DNA of 49,953 nucleotides, taken from positions 1 to 49,953 of the forward strand of contig JAQXBV010000128.1 of the NCBI GenBank assembly GCA_029252195.1, in the 5' to 3' direction. Position numbers and translations under genes: made by a program. The DNA is from Yoonia sp. (GTDB taxonomy: Bacteria; Pseudomonadota; Alphaproteobacteria; Rhodobacterales; Rhodobacteraceae). This document shows positions 1-8,641 of this stretch, piece after piece. The notes under the pieces are model-generated. The model was not told the DNA's origin and made no database searches. It saw only the letters and a list, made by a program, of their open reading frames with translations. The stretch's first letter is position 1. Each line of letters opens with the position of its first letter.

Positions 1-769
1 GTCCGGTCGCCATGCGGCTGGCATGCACCACCCCGACGGCCCCGTTTGCAAGACGGACGTGCATGTTCATACTGTCGTTCGCATCCAAGACATAGTGACC
101 AATGCGTCCGTCCTTTGCCTTATCGAAGGTCGTCAGGCGACAAGAGACGGACGCGACAACGGCGCCCGCAACAAAGGTCGCGTAATCCAGAATATGCACG
201 CCAACGTCGCCAAGCACGCCCATCGACCCATGCGACTTTGACAACCGCCAAAGCCATTGGTCTTCTGTCTGCCAGTCACCCCATGCGGGCTGCGTGAGCC
301 AACTTTGCAGATATGAGGCCTCGAAGTGGCGGACCTCGCCGATCTGCCCATCTGCAACCAGCTTTTGCGCCGCAATAAGAGCGGGTCCGTTGCGATAGGA
401 CAAATTCACCATATTCACCACGCCAGCGCGCAAGGCGGCTTGGGTCATTTCAAGTGCATCTGCGGCGTTAGATGCCAGCGGCTTTTCACACAACACATGT
501 TTGCCCGCAGCCAGCAGCGGCAAGGTCGTCGGATGGTGAATGGCGTCAGGCGTCACATTCGACACCGCATCAAAACCACCCCATGCAATTGCCTCTGAAA
601 CAGATCCGAAAGCGTGCGAAACGGCATGTTTCTTCTGAAATGCAGCAAGGCGCACCGGATCGGTGTCAACGCCCGCAACGACCATCACACCTGGCATGTC
701 CGCATAGGCTTCTGCGTGGCAATTGCCCATGCTGCCGGTGCCGACGATTAAAACGCGTATCGTACTCAA
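1..769 (-). CDS. Gfo/Idh/MocA family NAD(P)-dependent oxidoreductase, 3' end cut by window edge
   Basis: Reading the minus strand from a TTG at 769 gives an uninterrupted frame to the window edge (256 codons visible). It opens with a Rossmann dinucleotide-binding turn ([16 protein letters not shown]), continues to the family motif around CEKPLA, and later has a [14 protein letters not shown] segment of the substrate domain. The start is TTG because it follows a GAGGAGGG ribosome site by six bases and overlaps the TGA of the upstream gene in a TTGA junction, so the two are translationally coupled. Proteins of this family oxidise sugars, inositols or related polyols with NAD(P). The ThuA partner suggests sugar catabolism, but the substrate cannot be read from the sequence. 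The C-terminal part lies outside the window. Confidence 0.85.
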   Translation of the reverse strand, partial: MSTIRVLIVGTGSMGNCHAEAYADMPGVMVVAGVDTDPVRLAAFQKKHAVSHAFGSVSEAIAWGGFDAVSNVTPDAIHHPTTLPLLAAGKHVLCEKPLASNAADALEMTQAALRAGVVNMVNLSYRNGPALIAAQKLVADGQIGEVRHFEASYLQSWLTQPAWGDWQTEDQWLWRLSKSHGSMGVLGDVGVHILDYATFVAGAVVASVSCRLTTFDKAKDGRIGHYVLDANDSMNMHVRLANGAVGVVHASRMATG

Positions 770-1550
770 CGCAAACCCTCCTCGCCGTCTTGGTGCAAGC
801 GCGGTCCGCGCGCCACAAGCGGCTCTAATGCGGCTTCAACTGGCACATTTGGCGCATCATTGACGCCCACAATCCGTGGCGCGGGGTTATGCGCCCAGCG
901 GACAGCGTTACGCAAAACCGTTTGAATATTCGCATCGTGATAGGTCGGATAGGTCTCGTGGCCGGGCCGGAAATAGAACACGTTTCCAGCGCCACGCTTA
1001 TAGGTCAGACCAGACCGGAACACCTCTCCCCCCTGAAACCAACTGATAAAGACCGTCTCAAGAGGTTCAGGGACACCAAATGGCTCGCCATACATTTCCT
1101 CGTTTTCCAAGGTAAAATGATCAGGCAGTCCTAAAGCAATCGGGTGATTGCGGGATGTCACCCAAAGTCGTTCTCTTTCGCCGGCTTCGCGCCATGTCAA
1201 ATTGCAGGGCGTTCCCATCAAGCGTTTGAAAATCTTTGCAAAGTGAGCGGAGTGCAAAAGGATCAGCCCCATCCCCGCATTAACATGATCGGCAACGCGT
1301 TCGACAATCGCATCAGCGACATCGCCATGCGCGGCATGCCCCCACCACAGCAGAACATCCGTGTCCGCCAAACGCGCCTGTGTCAGCCCGTGCTCCGGGT
1401 CCTGAAGCGTGGCTGTTGTCGCCGTAATCCCTGCGTCTTGATTGAGAGCGGCGGCAATCGCACTATGCATTCCCTCGGGATAGATCTCTGCCACGGTCTT
1501 GTTGTTCGTTCATGTACGTTTTCGCCCCACACGATTGCTTTTATGGTCAT
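766..1550 (-). pseudogene. ThuA-domain protein (trehalose utilisation family), broken by a one-base frameshift near 1505
   Basis: From 1494 down to 766 the frame encodes a nearly complete ThuA domain (glutamine-amidotransferase-like fold), including [40 protein letters not shown] and [14 protein letters not shown]. The expected first beta strand is missing from that frame. It is present one frame over, starting at an ATG at 1550 preceded by [26 protein letters not shown]. One extra base around 1500-1507 (ACAACAAG to ACAAACAAG) would join the two as ...[16 protein letters not shown]. As written, translation from the good ribosome site runs out of frame. Only a GTG at 1494 without a clear ribosome site could start the rest. 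ThuA proteins sit in disaccharide and polyol catabolic clusters, which fits the coupled oxidoreductase. The break is either a real mutation or a sequencing error. Confidence 0.75.
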
Positions 1551-1659
1551 CTGGTCCTCCAAACCGCTTTGGATGATGGTTGCGGCTATGCAGACAGAGA
1601 TTCAAGCAAATAATATCTCTGGCTGTCCCATGGTTCAAAAGGGCTGCAAGTCCGACTAT

Positions 1660-2196
1660 ATGACAGAAATGACCCATACGATTCTCATTCCTGCTTGGGT
1701 CGATGGAACGCTGACCCCCGTTGAAAAGCTCGACGCGCATTTGCGCGGCTTGCGGCATAAGGCCGTGAGCATTTTTGTGATGAACAGCGGGCGGATTTTG
1801 ATCCAGCAACGCGCCTTTCACAAATATCATACGCCTGGGCTTTGGGCGAATACCTGTTGCACCCATCCCGCGTGGAACGAGGCCGCCGAGACCTGTGCCG
1901 CCCGACGCCTTAATGACGAATTGGGCATCACAAATCTCGATTGCATCCACCGCGCGAAGTTAGAATATCGCGCAGATGTGGGCGGCAACATGATTGAGCA
2001 TGAGGTTGTCGACGTCTTCGTGGCAGATGCGCCTGATGATATGAACATCACGCCCAACCCTGATGAAGTTCATGATGTCCGGTGGATTACCCCCGCTGCG
2101 CTGCAACAGGAGCTCAGCCAATCACCCGATCTGTTCACGCCGTGGCTGCATATCTACATGGCCGAGCATTTTGACAAAATAATAGTCTCTAAATAG
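1660..2196 (+). CDS. idi: Isopentenyl-diphosphate delta-isomerase, type I (Nudix fold)
   Basis: A 178-residue protein that interconverts IPP and DMAPP in isoprenoid synthesis. The type I family motifs are clear: NTCCTHP carries the active-site cysteine and a metal-binding histidine, AARRLNDELGI is the Nudix-like helix, and EHEVVDVF holds the second catalytic acid region (E. coli ENEV). DEVHDVRWI follows. ATG at 1660 is chosen because MTEMTHTILIPAWVDG resembles the family N-terminus, although a longer open frame extends upstream. No strong ribosome site is visible. The gene diverges from the thuA-like gene, so 1551-1659 must hold both promoters. Its 3' end overlaps that of ynjD by eight bases in convergent orientation. 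It belongs functionally with ispA and dxs later in the window. Confidence 0.93.
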   Translation: MTEMTHTILIPAWVDGTLTPVEKLDAHLRGLRHKAVSIFVMNSGRILIQQRAFHKYHTPGLWANTCCTHPAWNEAAETCAARRLNDELGITNLDCIHRAKLEYRADVGGNMIEHEVVDVFVADAPDDMNITPNPDEVHDVRWITPAALQQELSQSPDLFTPWLHIYMAEHFDKIIVSK

Positions 2197-2827
2197 GTAA
2201 AAGAGACACTATCTTGCCATGAGCCGCCGCCGCATCTTCGGCGTCATGTGTCACCAAGAGCACGGGCAGCGACCGCGCCTTCGCATGAGAAAATACAAGC
2301 TCACGCACTTGCGATCTTAACGTTGCATCCAGTCGGGAAAACGGTTCATCCAACAAAAGCGCGCAGGGCTCCGAGAGCAGCATACGCATAAGCGCAACGC
2401 GGGCTTTTTGCCCACCCGAGAGCGTTGCAGGATCCCGATCCGCAAACCCCGCGAGACCAACCTCTGCGAGCGCCGCCTCGATCTTTGCAAGGCGCTGGAC
2501 CTTGGTCCCCCCAGGCCGGAGGCCAAATGCAAGGTTGGCCCCGACCGAGAAATGCGGAAACAAGAGATCGTCTTGAAACAGAATGCCCACGCGCCGCGCA
2601 TAAGGCGGAGCGTGGGTAATGTCATGCCCGTCAAGCATGACGCGTCCAGTCGCCTCAAAATCGGGCCCAAGCGTGCCGGTGACAAATGCAAGCAACGTCG
2701 ATTTCCCGACCCCGGACGGACCCATGATCGTCAGCACTTCACCAGGCGCAATATCTTCTGACAGCGAGAGCAACCGCGCGCCGTCTTTCGTGATCTCGAC
2801 ACTTTGTAGCGATAGACCCTTATCCAT
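2189..2827 (-). CDS. ynjD: ABC transporter ATP-binding protein, YnjD-like
   Basis: A 212-residue ABC ATPase with Walker A GPSGVGKST (about 36-44), Q-loop near Q85, signature LSGGQ (136-140), Walker B LLLDEP (157-162) and a switch histidine in VTHD. It energises import with the membrane protein encoded immediately upstream. Its start overlaps the permease stop by eight bases, showing translational coupling. Order and sequence match the E. coli ynjBCD set, related to thiamine and iron/sulfate importers. The substrate is not known. It is the last gene of the cluster and runs convergently into idi. Confidence 0.88.
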   Translation of the reverse strand: MDKGLSLQSVEITKDGARLLSLSEDIAPGEVLTIMGPSGVGKSTLLAFVTGTLGPDFEATGRVMLDGHDITHAPPYARRVGILFQDDLLFPHFSVGANLAFGLRPGGTKVQRLAKIEAALAEVGLAGFADRDPATLSGGQKARVALMRMLLSEPCALLLDEPFSRLDATLRSQVRELVFSHAKARSLPVLLVTHDAEDAAAAHGKIVSLLPI

Positions 2828-4514
2828 GCCTCAATCCTCTCCTTTTGCGCCAAATGATGGCGGGAACGGCCAACGCCAATGCAAACGGGATCAAAGCCGC
2901 TGCCGTTTGCATCAGGCCGTAAACACCAATCGCCCGCCGATCGCCGGCAGAGGCCAATGCGACAGCCTCTGTCGTCAATGTCTCAATCCGACCGCCGCCA
3001 ATCAATAACGTGGGTAAATATTGCCCGACGGAGACCGCAATTCCGACAGCCACGGCTGTCAAAATCGGGCCCAAAAGCATTGGCAAACGGACTTGCCACA
3101 AAATGCGATCCGGCCGCGCGCCCAAGGCTGCGGCGATCGTCCCGATGCGGCTATCCCACGCACGAAACGGGTCCGCCAAGGCCAAAAAGACATAGGGGAA
3201 GACAAAGACAAGATGCGCAAACATGACCGGCGCGCGCCCGACATCGGCCCCCACAGTCAACATGAGTGTCTGCAATCCAGGCAGGAAAGCCGTCTGAGGC
3301 ACAAGTAATGGCAGATACAACAGCCACATGCCGCGCGAAGACACCCGCAAATCGTAGCGGTATTCGGCCTCCAAACACCCGACGGTGAGCGCCAGAGCGA
3401 CCAAGACAACTGTCAGCGCGATAATGGCTGTTTCGCCCAAGGCGCTCATCGTTCCAACCGCGTGACGGTCCCAGTTCCGCATCGTGAACTGATCGGGTAG
3501 AAAGTCTGGAAACCCCCAATAACCAGCGACAGACCAAACGGCCAAGGACGCCAATCCGAGCGCGATCATCAGCGCGCCTAAAACACCCGCACCCAATGCA
3601 GAAACACGCACGATAGTGTCGGATTTCCCAAGACTTCCCGTCGCAATCCACATTGCGCCAAGCTGCCCGACGACCCGCTCTCCAACGCGCCAAAACATCA
3701 GGACGCCAAGCACCAGCGAGAGCTGCAGCAACGCCGCCGCCGCCGCCTGCAGGCGCATGGCAAGGTCAGGGTCGGACATCCATTTCACGATCTGCACCGA
3801 GAGCGTCGGCGGTGTGTTCGGACCCAAAATCACCGCGACATCAACAACAGACATGCCGTAGGCCAAGACGACATAAACAGGCAGACGGATTTGCGCATAG
3901 ACCAATGGAAAGATAGTCTTGAGCCATCCCGTGACACGACCATACCCAAGCGCTTGGAAAATTGCGGCACTGCGCTTTGTGTCGATCTGTCCCAAGGACG
4001 CCATCATGATCAGCATGAGGAAAGGGACTTCTTTGATGATCAATCCGGCCATCATCGACATGCCCCATGCATCCTGCACGATCAACAGATCGGGCGGACG
4101 ATCCCACCCGGTCAAAGCCGGAGACACCGCGCGAGACACCCAACCGGAGGGCGAAATCAGGAAGGCAAAACCAAAGGCTGCCGCCGCGTGGGGGACGGAC
4201 AAGAGCGGCGAAAGCGCGCGTTCCAAAATCCGGTAAACCCACGTGCCAGACCAACCGGCCGTGATCAATGCGACCAAAGCGAGGGCAAAAACCGTCGTAA
4301 CAACCCCAACGGCCACCGAAAGCCACACGGCACGCAGCAAGCCGACCCAAGCGAACAGCGCCTCAAAGGGCGCGAGTGTCGGCCCCGTCAGCCCTGCAGC
4401 GGGCAAATGCCCAAACGCGGGTAATACTGTCCCCAACAGCCCTGCGAGCACTGGTCCGAGCATGACAATCAGCGTCAAAACCGGCAAAAACGGGAGGGCG
4501 CGTCGGGTCTTCAT
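2820..4514 (-). CDS. ynjC: ABC transporter permease, two-domain, YnjC-like
   Basis: A 564-residue, highly hydrophobic protein made of two tandem binding-protein-dependent permease halves. Each half has about six membrane helices and an EAA-like loop, for example around ALGYGRVTGWLKTIFPL and ALGARPDRILWQVRLPM. The fused arrangement is the one seen in ThiP and YnjC, so a single polypeptide forms the transmembrane channel. ATG at 4514 is preceded by GGGAGGG eight bases upstream. The gene follows ynjB by 30 bases and overlaps ynjD. It is somewhat longer than the roughly 510 residues of the E. coli protein. Substrate unknown. Confidence 0.88.
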   Translation of the reverse strand: MKTRRALPFLPVLTLIVMLGPVLAGLLGTVLPAFGHLPAAGLTGPTLAPFEALFAWVGLLRAVWLSVAVGVVTTVFALALVALITAGWSGTWVYRILERALSPLLSVPHAAAAFGFAFLISPSGWVSRAVSPALTGWDRPPDLLIVQDAWGMSMMAGLIIKEVPFLMLIMMASLGQIDTKRSAAIFQALGYGRVTGWLKTIFPLVYAQIRLPVYVVLAYGMSVVDVAVILGPNTPPTLSVQIVKWMSDPDLAMRLQAAAAALLQLSLVLGVLMFWRVGERVVGQLGAMWIATGSLGKSDTIVRVSALGAGVLGALMIALGLASLAVWSVAGYWGFPDFLPDQFTMRNWDRHAVGTMSALGETAIIALTVVLVALALTVGCLEAEYRYDLRVSSRGMWLLYLPLLVPQTAFLPGLQTLMLTVGADVGRAPVMFAHLVFVFPYVFLALADPFRAWDSRIGTIAAALGARPDRILWQVRLPMLLGPILTAVAVGIAVSVGQYLPTLLIGGGRIETLTTEAVALASAGDRRAIGVYGLMQTAAALIPFALALAVPAIIWRKRRGLRHG

Positions 4515-4544
4515 ACGTCACGCCCTCCCTGTTGTTGTGGCAGC

Positions 4545-5744
4545 TTATTGCGCAACGCCGTAACGGCTCGCCCAATCATCGGCCAAACGGACCGCCCAGC
4601 TTGGATGAGGTTCAGCTTGGACCGTGCCCAATTCTGCCGGAGTCAGCGTTGCGATGCCCAAATCGAGCCCTTCAAAGACCGCACGCTCGTCTGGCGAAAT
4701 GGCCTCCATATCCAGAACCGTCCCGTAGCCAAGAATTGCTGGATCTTGCGCACGGGCCTGCGCCTCGGGGGACATGAGGAAGTTCGCAACCACCATTGCG
4801 CCCGCTTTAGACCCTGAATTGTAGGGAATGGCGACAAAAGACGCGTTTCCGATTGTGCCTTTATCAAGCACAAAAGTTCGGACAGTGTCAGGCAACTCAA
4901 AATTTGCAATCGCGGTCGACGCCGCACCAGGGCTAAAGGAAATCGACAGGTCGATCTCTTCATCCGTAATCATAGGAAACATGGCCGTTCCAGTTGCAGG
5001 ATAGGCTTTGCCTTCGCGCCAAAGATAAGGCGTCAATTCATCCAGATAGGCCCAAAGAGGCGCAGTCACCTCCGCATAGTTTTCGTCTGTCGCGGGCGCA
5101 ACCAAGACCGACGCATCAGGCAAGATATCAACCAAAACCTGTTTGAGGAACGTGGTCCCCAAAAAATCTGGCGGCTGTGGGTAACTAAAGCGCCCCGGAT
5201 TGGCTTTGACCCACTCTAGCAAGGCCGCCATAGAGCCCACGCGCTCTGGCATATCGGCGGTATCATGAACGAACACAACTTGGGCCATCGCCCAAGGGCT
5301 CTCATATCCATCAACAGGCACGGTGAAATCGGACTGCACTGTCTTTCCTGCGACATCGACAAGCGCCCAATTTGGGAGCTGCTCAGCATAGGGCCCGAAC
5401 AAGAGGTCTGCGTTTTTCATCGCCGCAAAATTTGCCCCGTTAATCCAGATCAGGTCAATTGCACCGTCACTGTCCTCGCCTGCCTGCTTTTCAGACAAAA
5501 CGCGGGTCACAGCATCTGCCGTATCCGTCAGCTTGACGTGTTCCAAGGTAACGCCAAAGTCCTCAACGACCCGAGACCCGACCCAAGCAAGAAAATCGTT
5601 TGTGGTGGTCGATCCCCCCCAAGCATTCCAATACACTGTTTCGCCTTGTGCATCGGCCAGAACAGCATCCCAATCAGCTGGATTAGGGTCTGACAGGGCC
5701 GCAACAGGCGCGACAAGAGCCGCAAGAAAGGCTAGGTATTTCAT
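4545..5744 (-). CDS. ynjB: ABC transporter periplasmic substrate-binding protein, YnjB-like
   Basis: A 399-residue exported binding protein. Residues 1-17 form a signal peptide (MKYLAFLAALVAPVAALS), followed by YNJB-type features such as VYWNAWGGSTTTNDFLAWV and IDLIWINGANFAAMKNADLLFGP, then SYPQPPDFLGTTFLKQ. GAAGGATAATCA precedes the ATG. The family is related to bacterial extracellular binding proteins of the thiamine/iron type, but its ligand has not been established. It lies between ynjF (10-base gap) and ynjC, so all four genes are probably one transcript. Confidence 0.88.
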   Translation of the reverse strand: MKYLAFLAALVAPVAALSDPNPADWDAVLADAQGETVYWNAWGGSTTTNDFLAWVGSRVVEDFGVTLEHVKLTDTADAVTRVLSEKQAGEDSDGAIDLIWINGANFAAMKNADLLFGPYAEQLPNWALVDVAGKTVQSDFTVPVDGYESPWAMAQVVFVHDTADMPERVGSMAALLEWVKANPGRFSYPQPPDFLGTTFLKQVLVDILPDASVLVAPATDENYAEVTAPLWAYLDELTPYLWREGKAYPATGTAMFPMITDEEIDLSISFSPGAASTAIANFELPDTVRTFVLDKGTIGNASFVAIPYNSGSKAGAMVVANFLMSPEAQARAQDPAILGYGTVLDMEAISPDERAVFEGLDLGIATLTPAELGTVQAEPHPSWAVRLADDWASRYGVAQ

Positions 5745-5754
5745 TGATTATCCT

Positions 5755-6363
5755 TCAATCAGAGTAGTTTTTTTGGGCGGCAACAAGCCGCAAGACAGCC
5801 GTCACAAAGCAAAGCCCTCCAAAGATGTAGGAAAGCAGTGCGAATTGGTGCGGAAAAATGCAAAGAAGCGCGAAAAAGACAATCGTCTCTGTGCCTTCGA
5901 GCAGCCCGTTCGAATAATAGAGCGACTTTTGGCCTTGTGCATTCGTTGTATCGCCGCGCTTTTCCGCAAGCAGAGCATATCCCAAAAAGCTTGCGCCATT
6001 GAAATAGAACGCCGTAAGAAGGAACGCCCCAGCCGCACCGTTTGATGCCGGATCAGCAAAAACAAACGCCGCAGGGACCGCCCCGTAGAACAAGAAGTCT
6101 GCGGTGATATCGAGGTATCCGCCAAAGTCGGTCTTACGCGTTGCCCGCGCAATCGCACCATCCAATCCATCCGCAACCCGACTGGCCAAGATGAAAACCA
6201 GTGCGATCAATGGCTGGTGACTTGCAATCAAAACAGCGGAAAATAGACCCAAAAAAACGCCAATCAGCGTAACCAAATTCGCCGTCAAACCCGTATTGGC
6301 AAGCACTTTACCAGCCGCATTCAACGGTGGATCAATCAGTGGTCGGGCATATCGGTCGAGCAT
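5755..6363 (-). CDS. ynjF: CDP-alcohol phosphatidyltransferase family membrane protein, YnjF-like
   Basis: A 202-residue integral membrane enzyme with the complete CDP-alcohol phosphotransferase signature (D-x2-DG-x2-AR-x8-G-x3-D-x3-D) beginning at VADGLDGAIAR and ending at LDITAD. All metal- and substrate-binding aspartates are present. About five or six hydrophobic segments follow. ATG at 6363 (MLDRYARPLI) is chosen because it aligns with E. coli YnjF (MLDRHLHPRI). A longer frame starts 17 codons upstream. The family transfers a phosphoalcohol from CDP-diacylglycerol or a similar donor, but the acceptor is unknown. It is the first gene of the ynjF-B-C-D cluster. Confidence 0.88.
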   Translation of the reverse strand: MLDRYARPLIDPPLNAAGKVLANTGLTANLVTLIGVFLGLFSAVLIASHQPLIALVFILASRVADGLDGAIARATRKTDFGGYLDITADFLFYGAVPAAFVFADPASNGAAGAFLLTAFYFNGASFLGYALLAEKRGDTTNAQGQKSLYYSNGLLEGTETIVFFALLCIFPHQFALLSYIFGGLCFVTAVLRLVAAQKNYSD

Positions 6364-6463
6364 GGCAACATTACACCTGTTGAGTTCGCTTTCTTGTGAC
6401 CTACCCGCAAGCAATGCACAATCGGCCTAACGGGAATGTGACAAGCCACTCAATTCTGAAACC

Positions 6464-8470
6464 TTAACCCTCCGCGATGCGCGGGCGCCCCTGTGCCGTG
6501 ACCTTGACTGTTGCCTCGATGAACATTGACTGACCATCCACATTCACTTCGCTCACGTCTTGATCAACGGTGATCCGGACCTCCTCGACACCTGCGGCAC
6601 GCGCCTCGGCGTCAACGATTTCGGTTAGCCCCGCAATAAGCGCCTGCAGCGCCTGCTCGGATGACGCAAATCGCGCGACCTCATGTGGCAAGTGCGCCGC
6701 AAATATGCCGAGGCCCGGGCTAGTGATCGTGCCTGCCACATGCATGGAGACTTGGCCCACAACTGCACCAATCGCATTCGCAACACCCGCATGTTCGGGC
6801 AGGATCATGCGGGTGTTCAGCCGCGCTCCGACAGCGCCATAATAGGCACCCGCAGAGGCGCCAAGGCCAATTACGGGAACACCTAGTCTCAGGTCAACTT
6901 CGACAACGCCGCGATGCTGGTCCATACCGGCAGTCGTCAAGACATGCTTGGCAAGCGCATCGGGCGCTTGCCCCCAGTCGCGCTCGTCCTCGGCGAATGC
7001 AGCCTGTAACAGGCAATCAACCGTCTGGTGTGTTAATTGGTCAATGATCGCAGTGGCCATCTCTTCGGCGCTTTGGGCCAATCTCTGCCCTGCCCCATTG
7101 CGGCGACGCGCAAACAGCGTCAAAGCCTTAATTGCTGCTTCTTTGTCCCAAGCGTCCACACGCCCTAGAACATGTGATGCATCCGACGGCGTGACGCCAG
7201 AAATCATCACCATGCCGCGTGCGACCAATCGGCTTAAAGCGGGCGCCTCCATACGGCTGGTGACGGCATGACCGACACGCAAGGGACCCTCTGCTAAGCG
7301 GGTCGCAACAGCGGTCTCGCGTGGGTCCAGCCCTTGCGGAAAGCCGCCCCACATAGGGATGGCGAACTGGCAATCGTCTGCCGCAGGCACATCCGACCCC
7401 ATGGCGCGATCCAGAACACCGTGAACCAATTCCGGATAGTCACGCGCTGCGAGAGAAATCGGCATCAAACGCCGCGGGCCAAGCCGCAGCCCGCCATCCA
7501 ATCCATCAACGACATGCACGGCGCTATCTCCGCCAAGGCCAGTGGTGCGCATCGCGACCGCTTCAACCATGGTGCGGTAGGGACCGACACGGGCGCCTTG
7601 TGGATCAATTTTGGGCTTTCCGCCCTGCAATAGACACACATCCGTCGTCGTGCCCCCGATATCGGACACCAAGGCATTCATCTCGCCCGTCAACCAGCTT
7701 GCGCCAGCAATAGATGCGGCAGGTCCGCTCAAAATCGTCTCAATCGGCTTTTCGCGCGCAACATCCGCCGAGACCAGCGCACCATCGCCACGCACAACCA
7801 TGAGCCGGGCAGAAATGCCTCTCTTAACGAGATGTCCTTCACACGCGCCAATCAGCCCATCAATCATGCCGATCAAACGGGCATTCAAAACCGCAGTCAG
7901 CGCCCGCTTTGGTCCCCCCAAGGCACTCGACAATTCGTGGGAACAGGTCACGGGCTTACCTGTCAATTCCCGAACAAGATCGCGTGCAGCGATTTCATGC
8001 GCCGAATTACGGGTCGCAAAACTCGCAGCGACCGCAAATCCGGTCATCCCAGCATCCAAAGCGTTGATAGCCTCCGAAAGCGCCGCCATATCAAGCGGCA
8101 CGACCTCATTGCCTGAATGAGTATGCCCGCCAGCGAGCGTAATAACCGGGTCGCCGCGCAAGGCGTCCATCAAGCCGGCACGCCCAAGTTCGGCAGGGTC
8201 GAAGCCAATAAAGATCAAAGCAATTCGCCCGCCCTGTCCTTCAACAAGCGCATTGGTGGCAAGAGTGGTTGAAAGCGACACCATCGCGACCGCCGTGGGA
8301 TCAATGCCCGAATCCGCAATCGCAGCATCAATCGCGCGACCCACGCCGAGCGCCAAATCAGGACGCGTCGTCAATGATTTAGCGCTCGCCAAAACCTGAT
8401 CCGTCGCCTCGTCAAGCACAACGGCGTCCGTATAAGTCCCGCCCGTATCCACACCCAAAAGATAAGCCAT
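6464..8470 (-). CDS. Hydantoinase/5-oxoprolinase family protein, HyuA-type subunit
   Basis: A 668-residue protein of the ATP-dependent hydantoinase/oxoprolinase family. The ASKHA-type phosphate loop is at the N-terminus (LLGVDTGGTYTDAVVLD) with a second one at SDIGGTTTDVCLLQGG. The C-terminal half carries GLGASAGAYYGAVG. ATG at 8470 is chosen because the conserved N-terminus starts there, although an open frame continues 23 codons upstream. A HyuB partner is not next to it, so it is an orphan here. A terminator at 8590-8619 separates it from the pyrimidine operon, so it probably needs its own promoter. Its position suggests ring-opening of a hydantoin-like compound, but that is inference. Confidence 0.85.
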   Translation of the reverse strand: MAYLLGVDTGGTYTDAVVLDEATDQVLASAKSLTTRPDLALGVGRAIDAAIADSGIDPTAVAMVSLSTTLATNALVEGQGGRIALIFIGFDPAELGRAGLMDALRGDPVITLAGGHTHSGNEVVPLDMAALSEAINALDAGMTGFAVAASFATRNSAHEIAARDLVRELTGKPVTCSHELSSALGGPKRALTAVLNARLIGMIDGLIGACEGHLVKRGISARLMVVRGDGALVSADVAREKPIETILSGPAASIAGASWLTGEMNALVSDIGGTTTDVCLLQGGKPKIDPQGARVGPYRTMVEAVAMRTTGLGGDSAVHVVDGLDGGLRLGPRRLMPISLAARDYPELVHGVLDRAMGSDVPAADDCQFAIPMWGGFPQGLDPRETAVATRLAEGPLRVGHAVTSRMEAPALSRLVARGMVMISGVTPSDASHVLGRVDAWDKEAAIKALTLFARRRNGAGQRLAQSAEEMATAIIDQLTHQTVDCLLQAAFAEDERDWGQAPDALAKHVLTTAGMDQHRGVVEVDLRLGVPVIGLGASAGAYYGAVGARLNTRMILPEHAGVANAIGAVVGQVSMHVAGTITSPGLGIFAAHLPHEVARFASSEQALQALIAGLTEIVDAEARAAGVEEVRITVDQDVSEVNVDGQSMFIEATVKVTAQGRPRIAEG

Positions 8471-8561
8471 TTCACACCCATTTCCGTTTCGCAGCAAACA
8501 ATCACCACACAAGAGCGCTGACCATCCCAAATGCGACACTTAGGGCTTTCTATGTCCAATC

Positions 8562-8580
8562 AAACTCCCGCCGGAGGCTC
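8562..8580 (-). repeat. Diverged copy of the GCCTCCGGCGGG intergenic repeat
   Basis: On the minus strand this reads GAGCCTCCGGCGGGAGTTT, sharing its core with the arms of the inverted-repeat element at 23491-23671. It lies in the 171-base gap between the binding-protein gene and the HyuA-like gene, just past the terminator. Confidence 0.6.
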
Positions 8581-8589
8581 CCAGAGAAC

Positions 8590-8619
8590 AAAAAGCGCGC
8601 CACATCGCTGCGGCGCGCC
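8590..8619 (-). terminator. Rho-independent terminator after the binding-protein gene
   Basis: On the minus strand a 7-bp perfect G+C stem (GGCGCGCC... with GGCGCGC on the other side, loop of ten bases) is followed by TTTTT. It lies 23 bases past the stop of the substrate-binding protein gene and should end the long pyrimidine operon transcript. Confidence 0.8.
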
Positions 8620-8641
8620 CTCATTCGGTAAAATTCGCCGC

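Noticed and set aside
1144-1659. Long upstream extension of the idi frame
   Set aside because: It overlaps the well-conserved ThuA domain on the other strand and the added residues are Cys/Arg-rich without homology. The conserved enzyme starts at 1660.
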